DNA of 64,000 nucleotides from Chloroflexota bacterium (lineage in GTDB: Bacteria; Chloroflexota; Dehalococcoidia; UBA2979): positions 1 to 64,000 of the forward strand of contig PBBA01000003.1 in assembly GCA_002716405.1 (NCBI GenBank), in the 5' to 3' direction. The translations under genes and the position numbers were made by a program. Under the pieces are notes generated by a model. That model had not been told where the DNA came from, made no database searches, and saw nothing but the letters and a program-made list of their open reading frames with translations. Below, in pieces: positions 7,569 through 16,703 of the stretch. Position 1 is the stretch's first letter, and each line of letters opens with the position of its first letter.

Positions 7569-8660
7569 TTAACTATTTATAGATTGGTAAGCAATCGTTG
7601 GAGGACCAACATAACGAACAGAAACATAATCACCAGTTTGATAATTCAGATTAGTGAATGATCTCACTTGCAGTGTTTTGTTCTCATCGCCTTTAAGTTG
7701 ATACATCGAATCATGTCCATAAAACTCAACTGACGAAACTAGCCAATTTCCTCCTGATTGAATTTCCAGACATTCCGGTCGTAAGAGTACATCAACAGAT
7801 GAACCTGCTGCACAATCCAATTGCGTAGATAACGGAACCGCACCAAGAGAAGTTATTACACGTTGATTATCAGTTGATCCTGTCAGCATATTAGCTTCAC
7901 CTACAAACTGAGCAACCCAAGGATCTATAGGCTGCTCATAAATTGAATTGGGTTCACCAACTTGGAGGATTTGCCCCTCTTTCATTACAGCGATTTGATC
8001 ACCAAGTACAAAAGCTTCACCTTGATCATGTGTAACAAACAGACTTGTAATATTTAGATTACCGAGTAATTGACGCACTTCTGTACGTAATTGAACGCGC
8101 ATAGATGCATCAAGACTTGCGAAAGGTTCATCAAGCAATAGAACAGATGGTTCAGGAGCCAAGGCACGCGCAAGAGCTACACGCTGACGTTCTCCTCCTG
8201 AAAGGTTATCAGGTGATCGATCTGCCATTGCTGCCAAACCAACCATATCGAGAACATTTTTCACGCGATTATCACGACCAGGATTATTAGTTAAACCAAA
8301 ACGGACATTTTCAGCAACAGAAAGATGTGGAAATAAAGCACCATCTTGGAAGACCATTCCTACACGACGATCTTCTGGTGGAACAAATGTGTTTGAAGAG
8401 CTTACCACACGATTATTAATTGAAATGGTACCTGTTTTAAGCTTCTCTAAACCAGCGATCGATCGAAGTAACGTAGTTTTACCACATCCCGATGGACCCA
8501 ATAAAGCTAAAGATTGACCAGCTTCTACATTAAGAGAAACATCACGTAATACACTTACAGTATTAAAATTGAAACATGCATCTTCAATTTTGATACTAGA
8601 TGTATTGCTATTTTCTGAAAAAAAACCCTGCTCTTGCATAAAATATATGCTACCAAGCAT
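7569..8660 (-). CDS. fbpC: Fe3+ ABC transporter ATPase (FbpC-like)
   Basis: All ATPase motifs are present: Walker A LLGPSGCGKTT (about residues 54-64), Q-loop MVFQDGALFPHLSV, signature LSGGERQRVALARAL, Walker B LLLDEPFASLD and the switch His in FVTHDQ. A C-terminal TOBE-like region (VDVLLRPECLEI onward) matches the FbpC/PotA type. Possible starts are TTG 8663, ATG 8660 and ATG 8639; none has a strong ribosome site and 8660 is preferred because it is the first ATG. It powers the FbpA/FbpB importer and would be read first, after a 92-base gap from hemL that holds a weak terminator-like hairpin. Confidence 0.88.
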   Translation of the reverse strand: MLGSIYFMQEQGFFSENSNTSSIKIEDACFNFNTVSVLRDVSLNVEAGQSLALLGPSGCGKTTLLRSIAGLEKLKTGTISINNRVVSSSNTFVPPEDRRVGMVFQDGALFPHLSVAENVRFGLTNNPGRDNRVKNVLDMVGLAAMADRSPDNLSGGERQRVALARALAPEPSVLLLDEPFASLDASMRVQLRTEVRQLLGNLNITSLFVTHDQGEAFVLGDQIAVMKEGQILQVGEPNSIYEQPIDPWVAQFVGEANMLTGSTDNQRVITSLGAVPLSTQLDCAAGSSVDVLLRPECLEIQSGGNWLVSSVEFYGHDSMYQLKGDENKTLQVRSFTNLNYQTGDYVSVRYVGPPTIAYQSINS

Positions 8661-8707
8661 CAATTATTAGTAGCAACCATATTCAAATAATTACTATAGA
8701 AATATTA

Positions 8708-8725
8708 AAAATTAGGTCATCCTAA
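8708..8725 (-). terminator. Weak terminator-like hairpin after hemL
   Basis: On the minus strand TTAGG, loop ATGA and CCTAA are followed by TTTTT (8711-8707 side), about 27 bases beyond the hemL stop. The stem is only five base pairs, so it may only attenuate read-through from the haem operon into the iron-transporter genes. Confidence 0.35.
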
Positions 8726-8751
8726 GAAAAAATAAATGTACTACCATGTTA

Positions 8752-10056
8752 TCAATTAGATCGACATGCCATCAGAGCTTCATGGGCATAATTTACAGTC
8801 TGATCAATAAGTTTTTCATTATGTGCCAGTGACAAAAACCAAGCTTCATATTGAGAAGGTGCTAAATGAACACCTCTGTTTAACATTTCACGATGGAATT
8901 GAGCAAACATTGCAGTATCAGAACGAGTAGCTTCATCATAATTGGTAGGAACAGCATCCTGAAAAAATGCAGTCAACGTAGATCCAATTTGCACAACATT
9001 TAGAGGGATACCTACATCTTTGGCTACAGATACAAGCCCTGTAGCAAGTCTTACACCTAGAGAATTTAGATAATTATATGCTTCAGAATCTGCAAGTAAA
9101 ATATTTAACGTGGCTAACCCAGCAGCCATAGCAATCGGATTACCTGACAAAGTACCAGCTTGATAGATATCTCCAGTAGGTGCCATTTCTTCCATTAGTT
9201 CACGAGAACCACCATACGCACCTACTGGCAATCCTCCACCGATAATCTTCCCCAAAATTGTAAGATCAGGATGAACATCAAAAAAACCTTGAGCACCTGA
9301 AGCAGAAACTCGAAATCCGGAAATAACTTCATCAAAAATCAATAATGCGTCATTTTGATCACATAATAATCGCAATCCAGCAAGGTATTCTGGTTGAGGA
9401 GCAACGACACCCATATTACCGGCAACAGGCTCAACAACGACTGCAGCGATTTTATCTGGATGAGCTTCAAAAATAGACTTAACTGCCTCCAAGTTATTGT
9501 ACGGAGCAATTAGTGTTTGAGCTGCCATTGCTGCAGGCACACCTGGTGAATCTGGTAATCCAAACGTAGCCACACCTGATCCTGCAGAGGCTAACAATCC
9601 ATCAGCATGACCGTGATAACAGCCTTCAAATTTAATAATGAGATCTTTTTTTGTTTGTCCGCGAGCTAGACGTATAGCGCTCATAGCAGCTTCTGTACCA
9701 GAATTTACGAATCGGACCATCTCTATTGAGGGAAACGTTGAGGCCACTAATTCAGCTAAATCAACTTCAGGTTCAGTGGGTGCACCAAAAGAGGTGCCGG
9801 ATTTTGATGCCTCTTGCACTGCGTGAATAACATCCGGATGGGCATGTCCGAGTATTAGAGGACCATACGAATTCACATAGTCAATGTATTCATTACCATC
9901 AACATCAGTGATCATCGCACCATTACCACTCCTCAGAACAACTGGATCTCCGTCCACAGCGCGATAAGCTCTGACCGGTGAATTAACACCACCAGGCAAA
10001 TGTGCACGCGCACGATTCATTATTTCGAGTGATTTTTTAAAATTGCTACTAGTCAT
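8752..10056 (-). CDS. hemL: Glutamate-1-semialdehyde 2,1-aminomutase
   Basis: This PLP enzyme converts glutamate-1-semialdehyde to 5-aminolevulinate, the second step of the C5 pathway. The start (INRARAHLPGGVNSPVRAY-like, residues 13-31), GHAHPDVIHAV, NSGTEAAMSAIRLAR, FDEVISGFR and the PLP-lysine block ILGKIIGGGLPVGAYGG with Lys270 are all canonical, and 434 aa is the usual length. Its start overlaps the hemB stop by eight bases, so the two are probably translationally coupled. It is the last gene of the tetrapyrrole operon. A separate HemL-like paralogue lies at 19893; this one, in the operon and close to consensus, is the likely true HemL. Confidence 0.96.
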   Translation of the reverse strand: MTSSNFKKSLEIMNRARAHLPGGVNSPVRAYRAVDGDPVVLRSGNGAMITDVDGNEYIDYVNSYGPLILGHAHPDVIHAVQEASKSGTSFGAPTEPEVDLAELVASTFPSIEMVRFVNSGTEAAMSAIRLARGQTKKDLIIKFEGCYHGHADGLLASAGSGVATFGLPDSPGVPAAMAAQTLIAPYNNLEAVKSIFEAHPDKIAAVVVEPVAGNMGVVAPQPEYLAGLRLLCDQNDALLIFDEVISGFRVSASGAQGFFDVHPDLTILGKIIGGGLPVGAYGGSRELMEEMAPTGDIYQAGTLSGNPIAMAAGLATLNILLADSEAYNYLNSLGVRLATGLVSVAKDVGIPLNVVQIGSTLTAFFQDAVPTNYDEATRSDTAMFAQFHREMLNRGVHLAPSQYEAWFLSLAHNEKLIDQTVNYAHEALMACRSN

Positions 10057-11047
10057 TGGCCCTCAACCATTGTGCTGCTTCTTTAGCGTGATACGTAATT
10101 AGAATATCTGCTCCCGCACGACGAATCGCAGTTAACGTTTCTAAAATAACACGTTCTTCTTCTAACCAGCCATTCTGAATAGCGGCTTTGAGCATCGAAT
10201 ACTCTCCACTCACGTTATAGGCTGCCAAAGGAAGATCTGTTCTTTCGCGAACACGTCGAATGACATCTAAATAAGCAAGAGCAGGTTTTACCATGACAAT
10301 ATCTGCTTGTTCATCAATATCTGCCTCGACTTCACGCAATGCCTCTCGAACATTTGCATAGTCCATTTGATAGCCTCTACGATCACCAAATTGAGGTGTT
10401 GAATCTGCAGCTTCACGAAATGGCCCGTAGAACGCTGAAGAATACTTTGCGCTATAGGCCATAATTGCTTTTTGTGCATGGCCTGTCTCATCAAGTGCAT
10501 GTCTAATAGCTTGCACTCTACCATCCATCATGTCAGATGGAGCTATGATATCAGCTCCTGCATCTGCACAAGTTACCGCCATCTCAGATAATAAAGACAG
10601 ACTTTCATCATTAAGCACTTCACCGTTTGTATTAATCAGCCCGCAATGACCATGATCAGTATATTCACACAAACAAACATCACAGATGACAATTAATTCA
10701 GGGTCCGCATCTTTCAAAACCCTTACAGCTTGTTGCACGATTCCATCAACAGCGTATCCTTCTGTTCCTTCGGCATCTTTATAAGATGGAATCCCAAAAA
10801 GTAATACTGCACGCACACCTAAAGACTTCAATTCTTTTGCTTCGTTAGGAAGCTGATCCAAAGAAAGACGATATTGACCAGGCATAGCAGCAATTGCTTG
10901 GCGTACATCCTGACCATGTGTCACGAAAATTGGATAGACAAAAGAAGAGGGTTCTAAATGTGTTTCTTGAACTAAGCGTCGCAGATTATCAGTCCGCCTT
11001 GTTCGGCGAGTGCGTGTAAATAAAGCTTGATGCGTATTAATTGTCAT
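10049..11047 (-). CDS. hemB: Porphobilinogen synthase (5-aminolevulinate dehydratase)
   Basis: Condenses two 5-aminolevulinates to porphobilinogen. The zinc site is present as VCLCEYTDHGHCG, giving Cys125, Cys127 and Cys135, so this is a Zn-type enzyme and not the Mg-only Asp-rich form. Schiff-base lysines are Lys201 (YSAKYSSAFYGPFR) and Lys254 (MVKPALAYLD). At 332 aa the length is normal. It lies 14 bases after the cobA-hemD gene and overlaps hemL, within the leftward operon. Confidence 0.96.
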   Translation of the reverse strand: MTINTHQALFTRTRRTRRTDNLRRLVQETHLEPSSFVYPIFVTHGQDVRQAIAAMPGQYRLSLDQLPNEAKELKSLGVRAVLLFGIPSYKDAEGTEGYAVDGIVQQAVRVLKDADPELIVICDVCLCEYTDHGHCGLINTNGEVLNDESLSLLSEMAVTCADAGADIIAPSDMMDGRVQAIRHALDETGHAQKAIMAYSAKYSSAFYGPFREAADSTPQFGDRRGYQMDYANVREALREVEADIDEQADIVMVKPALAYLDVIRRVRERTDLPLAAYNVSGEYSMLKAAIQNGWLEEERVILETLTAIRRAGADILITYHAKEAAQWLRAND

Positions 11048-11061
11048 AATCAGTTCCCATT

Positions 11062-12600
11062 CTATACCGTACTATTGCTCCAATGGTATATCCGTAAGGC
11101 TTGAAGCAAGCCATTAATTGAATGCTCCTTTGCTACGATATCAGGCTCTAGCCCTAAATCTCTAACAGTTGATGCTGTAGTCGGCCCAATACATGCAATT
11201 AACACATCATCTAAGCATTTACGATCATCTCCAAGTATTCTCACTAAATTTTTTACTGTCGAAGAAGATGTAAACGTAGCAATATCTAGTCCACCTGATC
11301 GAATGACTTTCAACATCTCATCTGAAGGAATAGCAGGTGGAACAGATAGATAGAGCGTCAATTCATCAACATGCATTCCTTTCTCGTTAAGTACATTAAA
11401 CAACGCTGGATCTGCATTTTCAGCACGTGGCAAAAGAATAGATTTTTCAGAACCGGCACATTGAGTAAGTATTGCATGTGCAAGATCTTCACCAGTGGAG
11501 TTTTCAGGGACAATATCTGGGAAAAGCATGTACGATCGTAGTTCCTCAGATGTCGCTTTACCAACAGCACCTATTTGAATATCCCCCAACTGTCTCACAT
11601 CAATATTTTGCTCAATTAACAATTCAAAAAACGCTCTTACAGCTACGGCGGAGCTAAATGCAATCCATTCATATTTCCCTGCCAATAAATTTTCTACTGT
11701 CGCAGAAAGTTGCTGATCATCTACACGCCTTTCAGTTTCGATTGTAGGCAATACAATAGGAAATGCTCCTTCTGCACGAAGTGATTCTACGAATATTGAT
11801 GCTTGCTGTCGGCTTCGGGTAACCAATACACGCTTACCTGCCAGTGGAGCTAACCGACTAGGGTTCAATTCAGAACGCAAATTGACTACATCACCTATTA
11901 CGAAAAGTGCAGGTGAACGAATTGCATGATCTACTGCAGCTTGAGCAATTTCTGATAAAGGAGCTGTTACTACACGTTGATCAGGAGTAGCTGCTTGTTG
12001 TACTAACGCAGAAGGCGATTGTGGATTTCGCCCTCCTGCAATGAGTTGTTCAGCAATAAGATCAATCCGATCTACACCCATCAAAACAACCAATGTGTCG
12101 GTCGCTGTGGCTAATTTTCTCCAATTGGCTTGTTCACTAGGCTTCGTGGGGTCTTCGTGACCGGTCACAACAGAAAAAGAAACGGCAACACCGCGATATG
12201 TCACAGGAATACCCGCTGCACTTAACCCAGCAATTGCTGAAGTGATCCCTGGCACTACAGTACAAGGGATACCTGCCTCAGCTAAAATCTTAGCTTCTTC
12301 TCCACCACGTCCAAAAACATACGGATCTCCTCCTTTGAGTCGAACGACTTTCTTCCCCAACCGACCGTAAGAAATTAACGTCTCATGAATTTCATCTTGA
12401 GAAAGCTTTTGTTGGTTTGGTGATTTACCTGCGTCTATAACAATCGCTGAATCTGGTACAAAAGTCAGAAGTTCTTTTGGAGCTAACCGATCAAACACAA
12501 CAACATCTGCGTCTCGAAGTATCTTTCCCCCAATATCAGTGATCCAGCCAGGATCTCCTGGGCCAGAGCCTACTAACCAGACATGTCCGAGATCAGTCAC
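11062..12600 (-). CDS. cobA-hemD: Uroporphyrinogen-III C-methyltransferase / uroporphyrinogen-III synthase fusion
   Basis: A 512-aa two-domain enzyme. Residues about 6-245 are a SAM-dependent methyltransferase (VWLVGSGPGDPGWIT at 7-21, VVRLKGGDPYVFGRGGEEA at 85-103, PGITSAIAGLSAAGIPVTYR), which makes precorrin-2 from uroporphyrinogen III. Residues about 250-510 are a HemD synthase (KRVLVTRSRQQASIFVESL, FTSSSTVKNLV, IGPTTASTVRDLGL), which closes hydroxymethylbilane to uroporphyrinogen III. Fusing these consecutive steps would channel flux toward sirohaem. Its ATG overlaps the hemC stop by four bases. The same fusion is known in other bacteria, so fusion alone is not unusual. Confidence 0.95.
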   Translation of the reverse strand: MTDLGHVWLVGSGPGDPGWITDIGGKILRDADVVVFDRLAPKELLTFVPDSAIVIDAGKSPNQQKLSQDEIHETLISYGRLGKKVVRLKGGDPYVFGRGGEEAKILAEAGIPCTVVPGITSAIAGLSAAGIPVTYRGVAVSFSVVTGHEDPTKPSEQANWRKLATATDTLVVLMGVDRIDLIAEQLIAGGRNPQSPSALVQQAATPDQRVVTAPLSEIAQAAVDHAIRSPALFVIGDVVNLRSELNPSRLAPLAGKRVLVTRSRQQASIFVESLRAEGAFPIVLPTIETERRVDDQQLSATVENLLAGKYEWIAFSSAVAVRAFFELLIEQNIDVRQLGDIQIGAVGKATSEELRSYMLFPDIVPENSTGEDLAHAILTQCAGSEKSILLPRAENADPALFNVLNEKGMHVDELTLYLSVPPAIPSDEMLKVIRSGGLDIATFTSSSTVKNLVRILGDDRKCLDDVLIACIGPTTASTVRDLGLEPDIVAKEHSINGLLQALRIYHWSNSTV

Positions 12601-13511
12601 TTCGCACCATCTTCATTAGGGCCTGACAATAATTGCCTCCCCAAATTCGATCCAATTGCTATAGCTTCATCTATACCACCAATTGCATCACCAAAATCAG
12701 GCATAGTTTTAGTATCATCAGTTAATACCATTGCCCGTAAATTAATAGTCTTATTATCAACCACGGCATATGCACCTACAGGGAATGAACAACCCACACC
12801 CAGTACACTTAAAAAAGCACGTTCAGCATCTGTTGCACGTCGAGTATTCGCATGGTCAATACTTTGCACAATACTTTTTATATCTTCGTCATTATCGCGA
12901 CATTGCACGGCAAGAGCACCTTGACCAGGCGCTGGGATAAATTCTTGAGGATCAAATCTCTGACTAATTTCATCGTCCATTCCCAATCGTTCTATTCCAG
13001 AAGCAGCCAGAATGACAGCATCAACCACACCATCATGTACTTTTTGTATACGTGTATCTATATTACCTCTGATATCGACTACTTCTAAATCAGGTCTTAT
13101 CGCACTTAACAAGACTGCACGACGCCTCGAACTCGTCCCGATTTTGCAACCTGCACTTAACTCAGCAAGTTTATATTTATTGTTTGCAACAAGAACATCA
13201 CTAGGATCTGCTCTCTCTGTAATAGCCGGAAATATTAAACCTGAAACTTCTTCAGTAGGGACATCTTTAAGCGAGTGCACTGCAATATCAGCAACATCAT
13301 CTAATAACGCTTGTTCAACTGCTTTTACAAATACACCTCTCCCACCCAGAACAGTCAGTGGAGTTTCTCGATCAATATCACCTTCAGTCTCAATTAGCAC
13401 TAGCTCTATAGAAAGTTGTTGATTAATTCTCTTCAATGCATCCATTACTAAGTTGGCCTGCTCAAGTGCAAGTCGAGATTTTCGAGTCGCAAGACGAATG
13501 GTAGTAGTCAT
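12597..13511 (-). CDS. hemC: Hydroxymethylbilane synthase (porphobilinogen deaminase)
   Basis: Polymerises four porphobilinogens to hydroxymethylbilane. RLATRKSRLALEQANLV at the N-terminus, HSLKDVPTE with the catalytic Asp83, GTSSRRRAVLL, DIRGNIDTRIQKV and APGQGALAVQCR are all conserved. Cys241 in LGVGCSFPVGAYA corresponds to the dipyrromethane-cofactor cysteine (usual context GGCQVPIGA, so the local sequence is slightly divergent). At 304 aa it is of normal size. Start and stop touch the flanking hemA and cobA-hemD genes. Confidence 0.95.
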   Translation of the reverse strand: MTTTIRLATRKSRLALEQANLVMDALKRINQQLSIELVLIETEGDIDRETPLTVLGGRGVFVKAVEQALLDDVADIAVHSLKDVPTEEVSGLIFPAITERADPSDVLVANNKYKLAELSAGCKIGTSSRRRAVLLSAIRPDLEVVDIRGNIDTRIQKVHDGVVDAVILAASGIERLGMDDEISQRFDPQEFIPAPGQGALAVQCRDNDEDIKSIVQSIDHANTRRATDAERAFLSVLGVGCSFPVGAYAVVDNKTINLRAMVLTDDTKTMPDFGDAIGGIDEAIAIGSNLGRQLLSGPNEDGAK

Positions 13512-14806
13512 TACAATCGATCATCTTCAGGTTGATCACTGACAGACAAGTCCGTTAACGATGGAAATTCATCATTCAGTCCAAACAGTTTATGAACCAC
13601 TTCTACATAGTGAGTATCCTGATTGCCATATTCTCTCAATGCAACAATGGGATCATGTAAAATTCTCTTCACAATTGCTCGAGTTAATGCATCAATTTCA
13701 TCTTGTTGAGCTTCATCAAGATGCAGGCGCCGTAAGGATTTCTCAACTGCATCTTTTCGAATTTTTTCAGATCGAGCGCTAAGACTTGCAATAGTAGGTT
13801 GAGTTTGAAGATTTTCAAGCCATACAGAAAATTCTTTTAGTTCTTCTTCTATAAGGTGTTCCGCTGCACCAATTTCTTGAGCACGTGCCTTACCATTTTC
13901 AGCAGCAATCTCCTGTAATGCCTCCATATCAAAATAGGTTACATTCGGTAAATCAGAGACTCGGGGTTCAACATCACGAGGTAACCCGATATCCATAATA
14001 AGTAAAGGTGTGTTTTGTCGAAACTGTATCGTCTTGTTCATTTCTTCGAAATTGATAAGTGTGCCTGGTGCCCCTGTAGCCGTAATTACTACATCAACAT
14101 CATTAACAACTTCCATCAAATTTGAATATTGCACCGCAATACCATCTAATTCTTTTGCCAACGATTCAGCACGTGACTGAGTTCGGTTAGCCACATAAAT
14201 TTGTGAGACATCTTGTTCAACTAAAGATTCAGCAATTAACCTTGCGGCCTCACCCGCTCCAATTATCAATACATTAGCTTTTTGCAAGTCATTATGATGA
14301 TCACGTATTTTTTGAACTGCAATAGAAGATACGGAAACTGAACGATGCCCGATACTAGTTTCTGATCGAACACGACGTCCTGCACGTATTGCACCGTGAA
14401 ATAAACGTACCAGCATCGAATCATCTACACCTGAATCTGCGGCATGCGCAAAAGCAGTACGAACCTGTCCAAGTATTTCTGCTTCACCAATTACCAATGA
14501 TTCTAAACCTGATGACACCCGATAAAGATGCCTTACAGCTGATTCTCCTTGATATATTCGGAAATAATCTTGAACTTCGATTTCATTCATATGGGTTTCT
14601 TGCTGAAGATAAGTAGTTAATTGTTCAAGATTTTCAGTACCTGTTGTATAAAACTCAAGACGATTACATGTACTAATGATAGCGGTGGGACCTAGGTGTC
14701 GTTGAACACGTACAAGAAGATCATCGAGTTCATTTTCAGCGACAGAAATCTTCTCTCTTACATCAAGTGAGGCCGTATGGTGATTAACAGTTGCAACTGA
14801 CAGCAT
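13511..14806 (-). CDS. hemA: Glutamyl-tRNA reductase
   Basis: First enzyme of the C5 route, reducing glutamyl-tRNA to glutamate-1-semialdehyde with NADPH. The nucleophile is Cys47 in IISTCNRLEFY. VSSGLESLVIGEAEILGQVR, the NADPH-binding IGAGEAARLIAESL and the helical dimerisation domain at the C-terminus follow in order. At 431 aa it is normal. It shares its first base with the last base of the precorrin-2 dehydrogenase gene, and its last base with the first of hemC. The window has no ALA synthase, so ALA is made from glutamate. Confidence 0.95.
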   Translation of the reverse strand: MLSVATVNHHTASLDVREKISVAENELDDLLVRVQRHLGPTAIISTCNRLEFYTTGTENLEQLTTYLQQETHMNEIEVQDYFRIYQGESAVRHLYRVSSGLESLVIGEAEILGQVRTAFAHAADSGVDDSMLVRLFHGAIRAGRRVRSETSIGHRSVSVSSIAVQKIRDHHNDLQKANVLIIGAGEAARLIAESLVEQDVSQIYVANRTQSRAESLAKELDGIAVQYSNLMEVVNDVDVVITATGAPGTLINFEEMNKTIQFRQNTPLLIMDIGLPRDVEPRVSDLPNVTYFDMEALQEIAAENGKARAQEIGAAEHLIEEELKEFSVWLENLQTQPTIASLSARSEKIRKDAVEKSLRRLHLDEAQQDEIDALTRAIVKRILHDPIVALREYGNQDTHYVEVVHKLFGLNDEFPSLTDLSVSDQPEDDRL

Positions 14807-15546
14807 TATAGATCACCTGCATCCTCAGCCGATTGAGCACGATCTTTTAATGGCTCATCGATCTTCAAAGAACTAATTAACCTGTCTTTCGCTGAGTCAT
14901 ATTGTCCTTGATGCAATAACCCTCTTAAATCGTCATCAATTGCCTGTTGCCATAACTCAGGCTCAATTCGATTAGGACATTCTTTACACAATAATGGTGG
15001 TGGTGTTTGCGTGAGATTACATTCACTTGCACATTCACGGTCACGCTGACGCACCAAAATCCTTACTTCAGCCAAAAGATCTCCGAGAGACACCACCTCA
15101 TCTGAAAGGAAAAGTTCCATTTGTGTACGTAGCCAACGAGCCAGAGCAGGACTACTTCCACCCGTTGATGTAGCAATAGCAATTTTGCCACGCTTCGCTA
15201 GCGATGGAAGGATAAAATCACAATTTGCAACATCATCAGCAGCATTAACCCAAATACCTTTAGCACGAGCTTCATCAGCGACTTGCTTATTGATCGCTCC
15301 ATTATCAGTCGCCACCATAACAACTTCAAAGCCATCAGTGTCGCCAGGTTCAAAACTTCTCTCATGCCAAATAGCTTGACCATTCTCTACATATTTTTGC
15401 ACTTCAGGAATGAGATCAGGAGCAATAATCGTAACTTGGGCACCAGCATCAACCAACTTATGAATTTTTTCATCGGCTACATTTCCTCCGCCAACCAATA
15501 AAACGGGGCGCTCTTCCATTTCCCAGAAAACAGGATAATAACCCAC
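14806..15546 (-). CDS. Precorrin-2 dehydrogenase (CysG N-domain/Met8-like) with a four-cysteine segment
   Basis: Oxidises precorrin-2 to sirohydrochlorin with NAD+, and Met8-type members also insert iron. The start GYYPVFWEMEERPVLLVGGGNVADEKI, VMVATDNGAINKQV and NAADDVANCDFILPSLAKRGKIAIATSTGGSSP are typical, the NAADD Asp matching the catalytic Asp of CysG/Met8. After residue 170 the protein has Cys172, Cys176, Cys187 and Cys190 (C-x3-C-x10-C-x2-C), a possible metal or Fe-S site that I do not know from standard CysG-B proteins. The gene sits between the AhbA-AhbB fusion and hemA, sharing one base with each. No separate CbiK/SirB/CbiX chelatase is seen, so this protein may also be the ferrochelatase. 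Confidence 0.88.
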   Translation of the reverse strand: MGYYPVFWEMEERPVLLVGGGNVADEKIHKLVDAGAQVTIIAPDLIPEVQKYVENGQAIWHERSFEPGDTDGFEVVMVATDNGAINKQVADEARAKGIWVNAADDVANCDFILPSLAKRGKIAIATSTGGSSPALARWLRTQMELFLSDEVVSLGDLLAEVRILVRQRDRECASECNLTQTPPPLLCKECPNRIEPELWQQAIDDDLRGLLHQGQYDSAKDRLISSLKIDEPLKDRAQSAEDAGDL

Positions 15547-16703
15547 TACAAATTACCTCCTGCTGTCATATCGCCTAAGTCAATACCATTACTTTCACAC
15601 CACTGTTGGTACGCAAGAGGAGAAATTTCAGATGGTTTAATTTCACTGCGTCCACCCCAAAAAACATTGGTATAACTGACTGGTATATTCAGTTCATTCA
15701 AATGATTATCAATGGCTTTTTTATGATCTAAAATCAATTGCTTATCAGTTCCATGAACTACGCCCATAACATTAACATTTTGAAATTCAGGACCACCTTC
15801 ACGCCAATAAGCATGGGTCATAATATGGTGCCGACCCAATTCTTGACCTGCCTGAAGTTCCATGCCTTCAGGAACTGCCCAATGAAATAAAGCATTGTAG
15901 CGAGTGACCCTTTCACCATCAGCAGTAGGTTTCACATGCTCAAGAAAAGTGGAAAATCTTCCTATCAATCCTTTAGCTTCAAGTTCATCTGCCGTGTCAT
16001 AAAGTTCTTGAAGAGTAATTCCTATCTCATCAGCTCTTTGCTGCCATAAATCTTGTACCAATTCTGAAACTGCAAATTCACGTTTTAAAACTTCCATAAT
16101 TTTCCATTGTTCTGATGTGAGAGGAATAATTTCGGTATCAATTACTCGCCCAGGATCTTCACTACGTGACCCAGGGAGAATTTGTTTACGACGAGTATGA
16201 CCTACCCCAAGAGCAAATAATTTCTTGGCAGGCATTAATCGATACGACTGTGCCCCAACTTTTTCAGCAAGAAAATCAGCATGCTTTTCAAGTGAAAATT
16301 GTGGAGGCACTTTCAATGTCGTCCACAAACGATAACGTTCACCAGCAGAACCGACATCTGCAGTTCGAATTACGACATGACCTGAAAAAGGATCTTCTTG
16401 GAACATATAATCGAATGCATCATTCAATTTACTTTCCTCTAATTGCCATGCAACTAATGAACCACGGGCAAGACTGGTTGTAATCATAGTTTGACGCACT
16501 CGGCGTATAGTGCCCGATGCAAGCATTGCTTTAACACGATCTATAACAATATCGACAGGTATTTCTGTAAGACGAGATATCTCTCCAAATGGATCCGTTT
16601 GAAAACCGGAAAGGAGATCTTCAGAAACTGACAATATTTTTTGATTAATTGGATCACTAATTGCTACTGGAATAGTCGTTCCTATCGCATTTTTCACTAT
16701 CAC
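15546..16703 (-). CDS. ahbAB: Sirohaem decarboxylase, AhbA-AhbB fusion (Lrp/AsnC-like)
   Basis: AhbA and AhbB together decarboxylate sirohaem to 12,18-didecarboxysirohaem in the alternative haem route. They are usually separate proteins of about 150-170 aa; this 385-aa protein has two tandem copies. Copy 1 (about 20-165) has a winged-helix start (SRLTEIPVDIVIDRVKAML), then GTIRRVRQTM and YRLWTTLKV. Copy 2 (about 200-350) has LYDTADELEAKGLIGRF, RYNALFHWAVPEGMEL, GRHHIMTHAYW and NVNVMGVVHG, resembling the catalytic ferredoxin-like part of Ahb/NirDLGH proteins. It lies between hemQ (4-base overlap) and the sirohaem-forming dehydrogenase gene, which favours an enzyme over an Lrp regulator. NirDL in haem d1 synthesis is the main alternative, but no nirS/nirF/nirN is present. 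Confidence 0.83.
   Translation of the reverse strand: MIVKNAIGTTIPVAISDPINQKILSVSEDLLSGFQTDPFGEISRLTEIPVDIVIDRVKAMLASGTIRRVRQTMITTSLARGSLVAWQLEESKLNDAFDYMFQEDPFSGHVVIRTADVGSAGERYRLWTTLKVPPQFSLEKHADFLAEKVGAQSYRLMPAKKLFALGVGHTRRKQILPGSRSEDPGRVIDTEIIPLTSEQWKIMEVLKREFAVSELVQDLWQQRADEIGITLQELYDTADELEAKGLIGRFSTFLEHVKPTADGERVTRYNALFHWAVPEGMELQAGQELGRHHIMTHAYWREGGPEFQNVNVMGVVHGTDKQLILDHKKAIDNHLNELNIPVSYTNVFWGGRSEIKPSEISPLAYQQWCESNGIDLGDMTAGGNL

Noticed and set aside
13012-13422. Long antisense frame inside hemC
   Set aside because: The hemC strand shows all enzyme motifs, and the antisense protein has no recognisable feature or ribosome site; it is a shadow frame, as are those at 12583-12924, 37285-37680 and 62367-62753.
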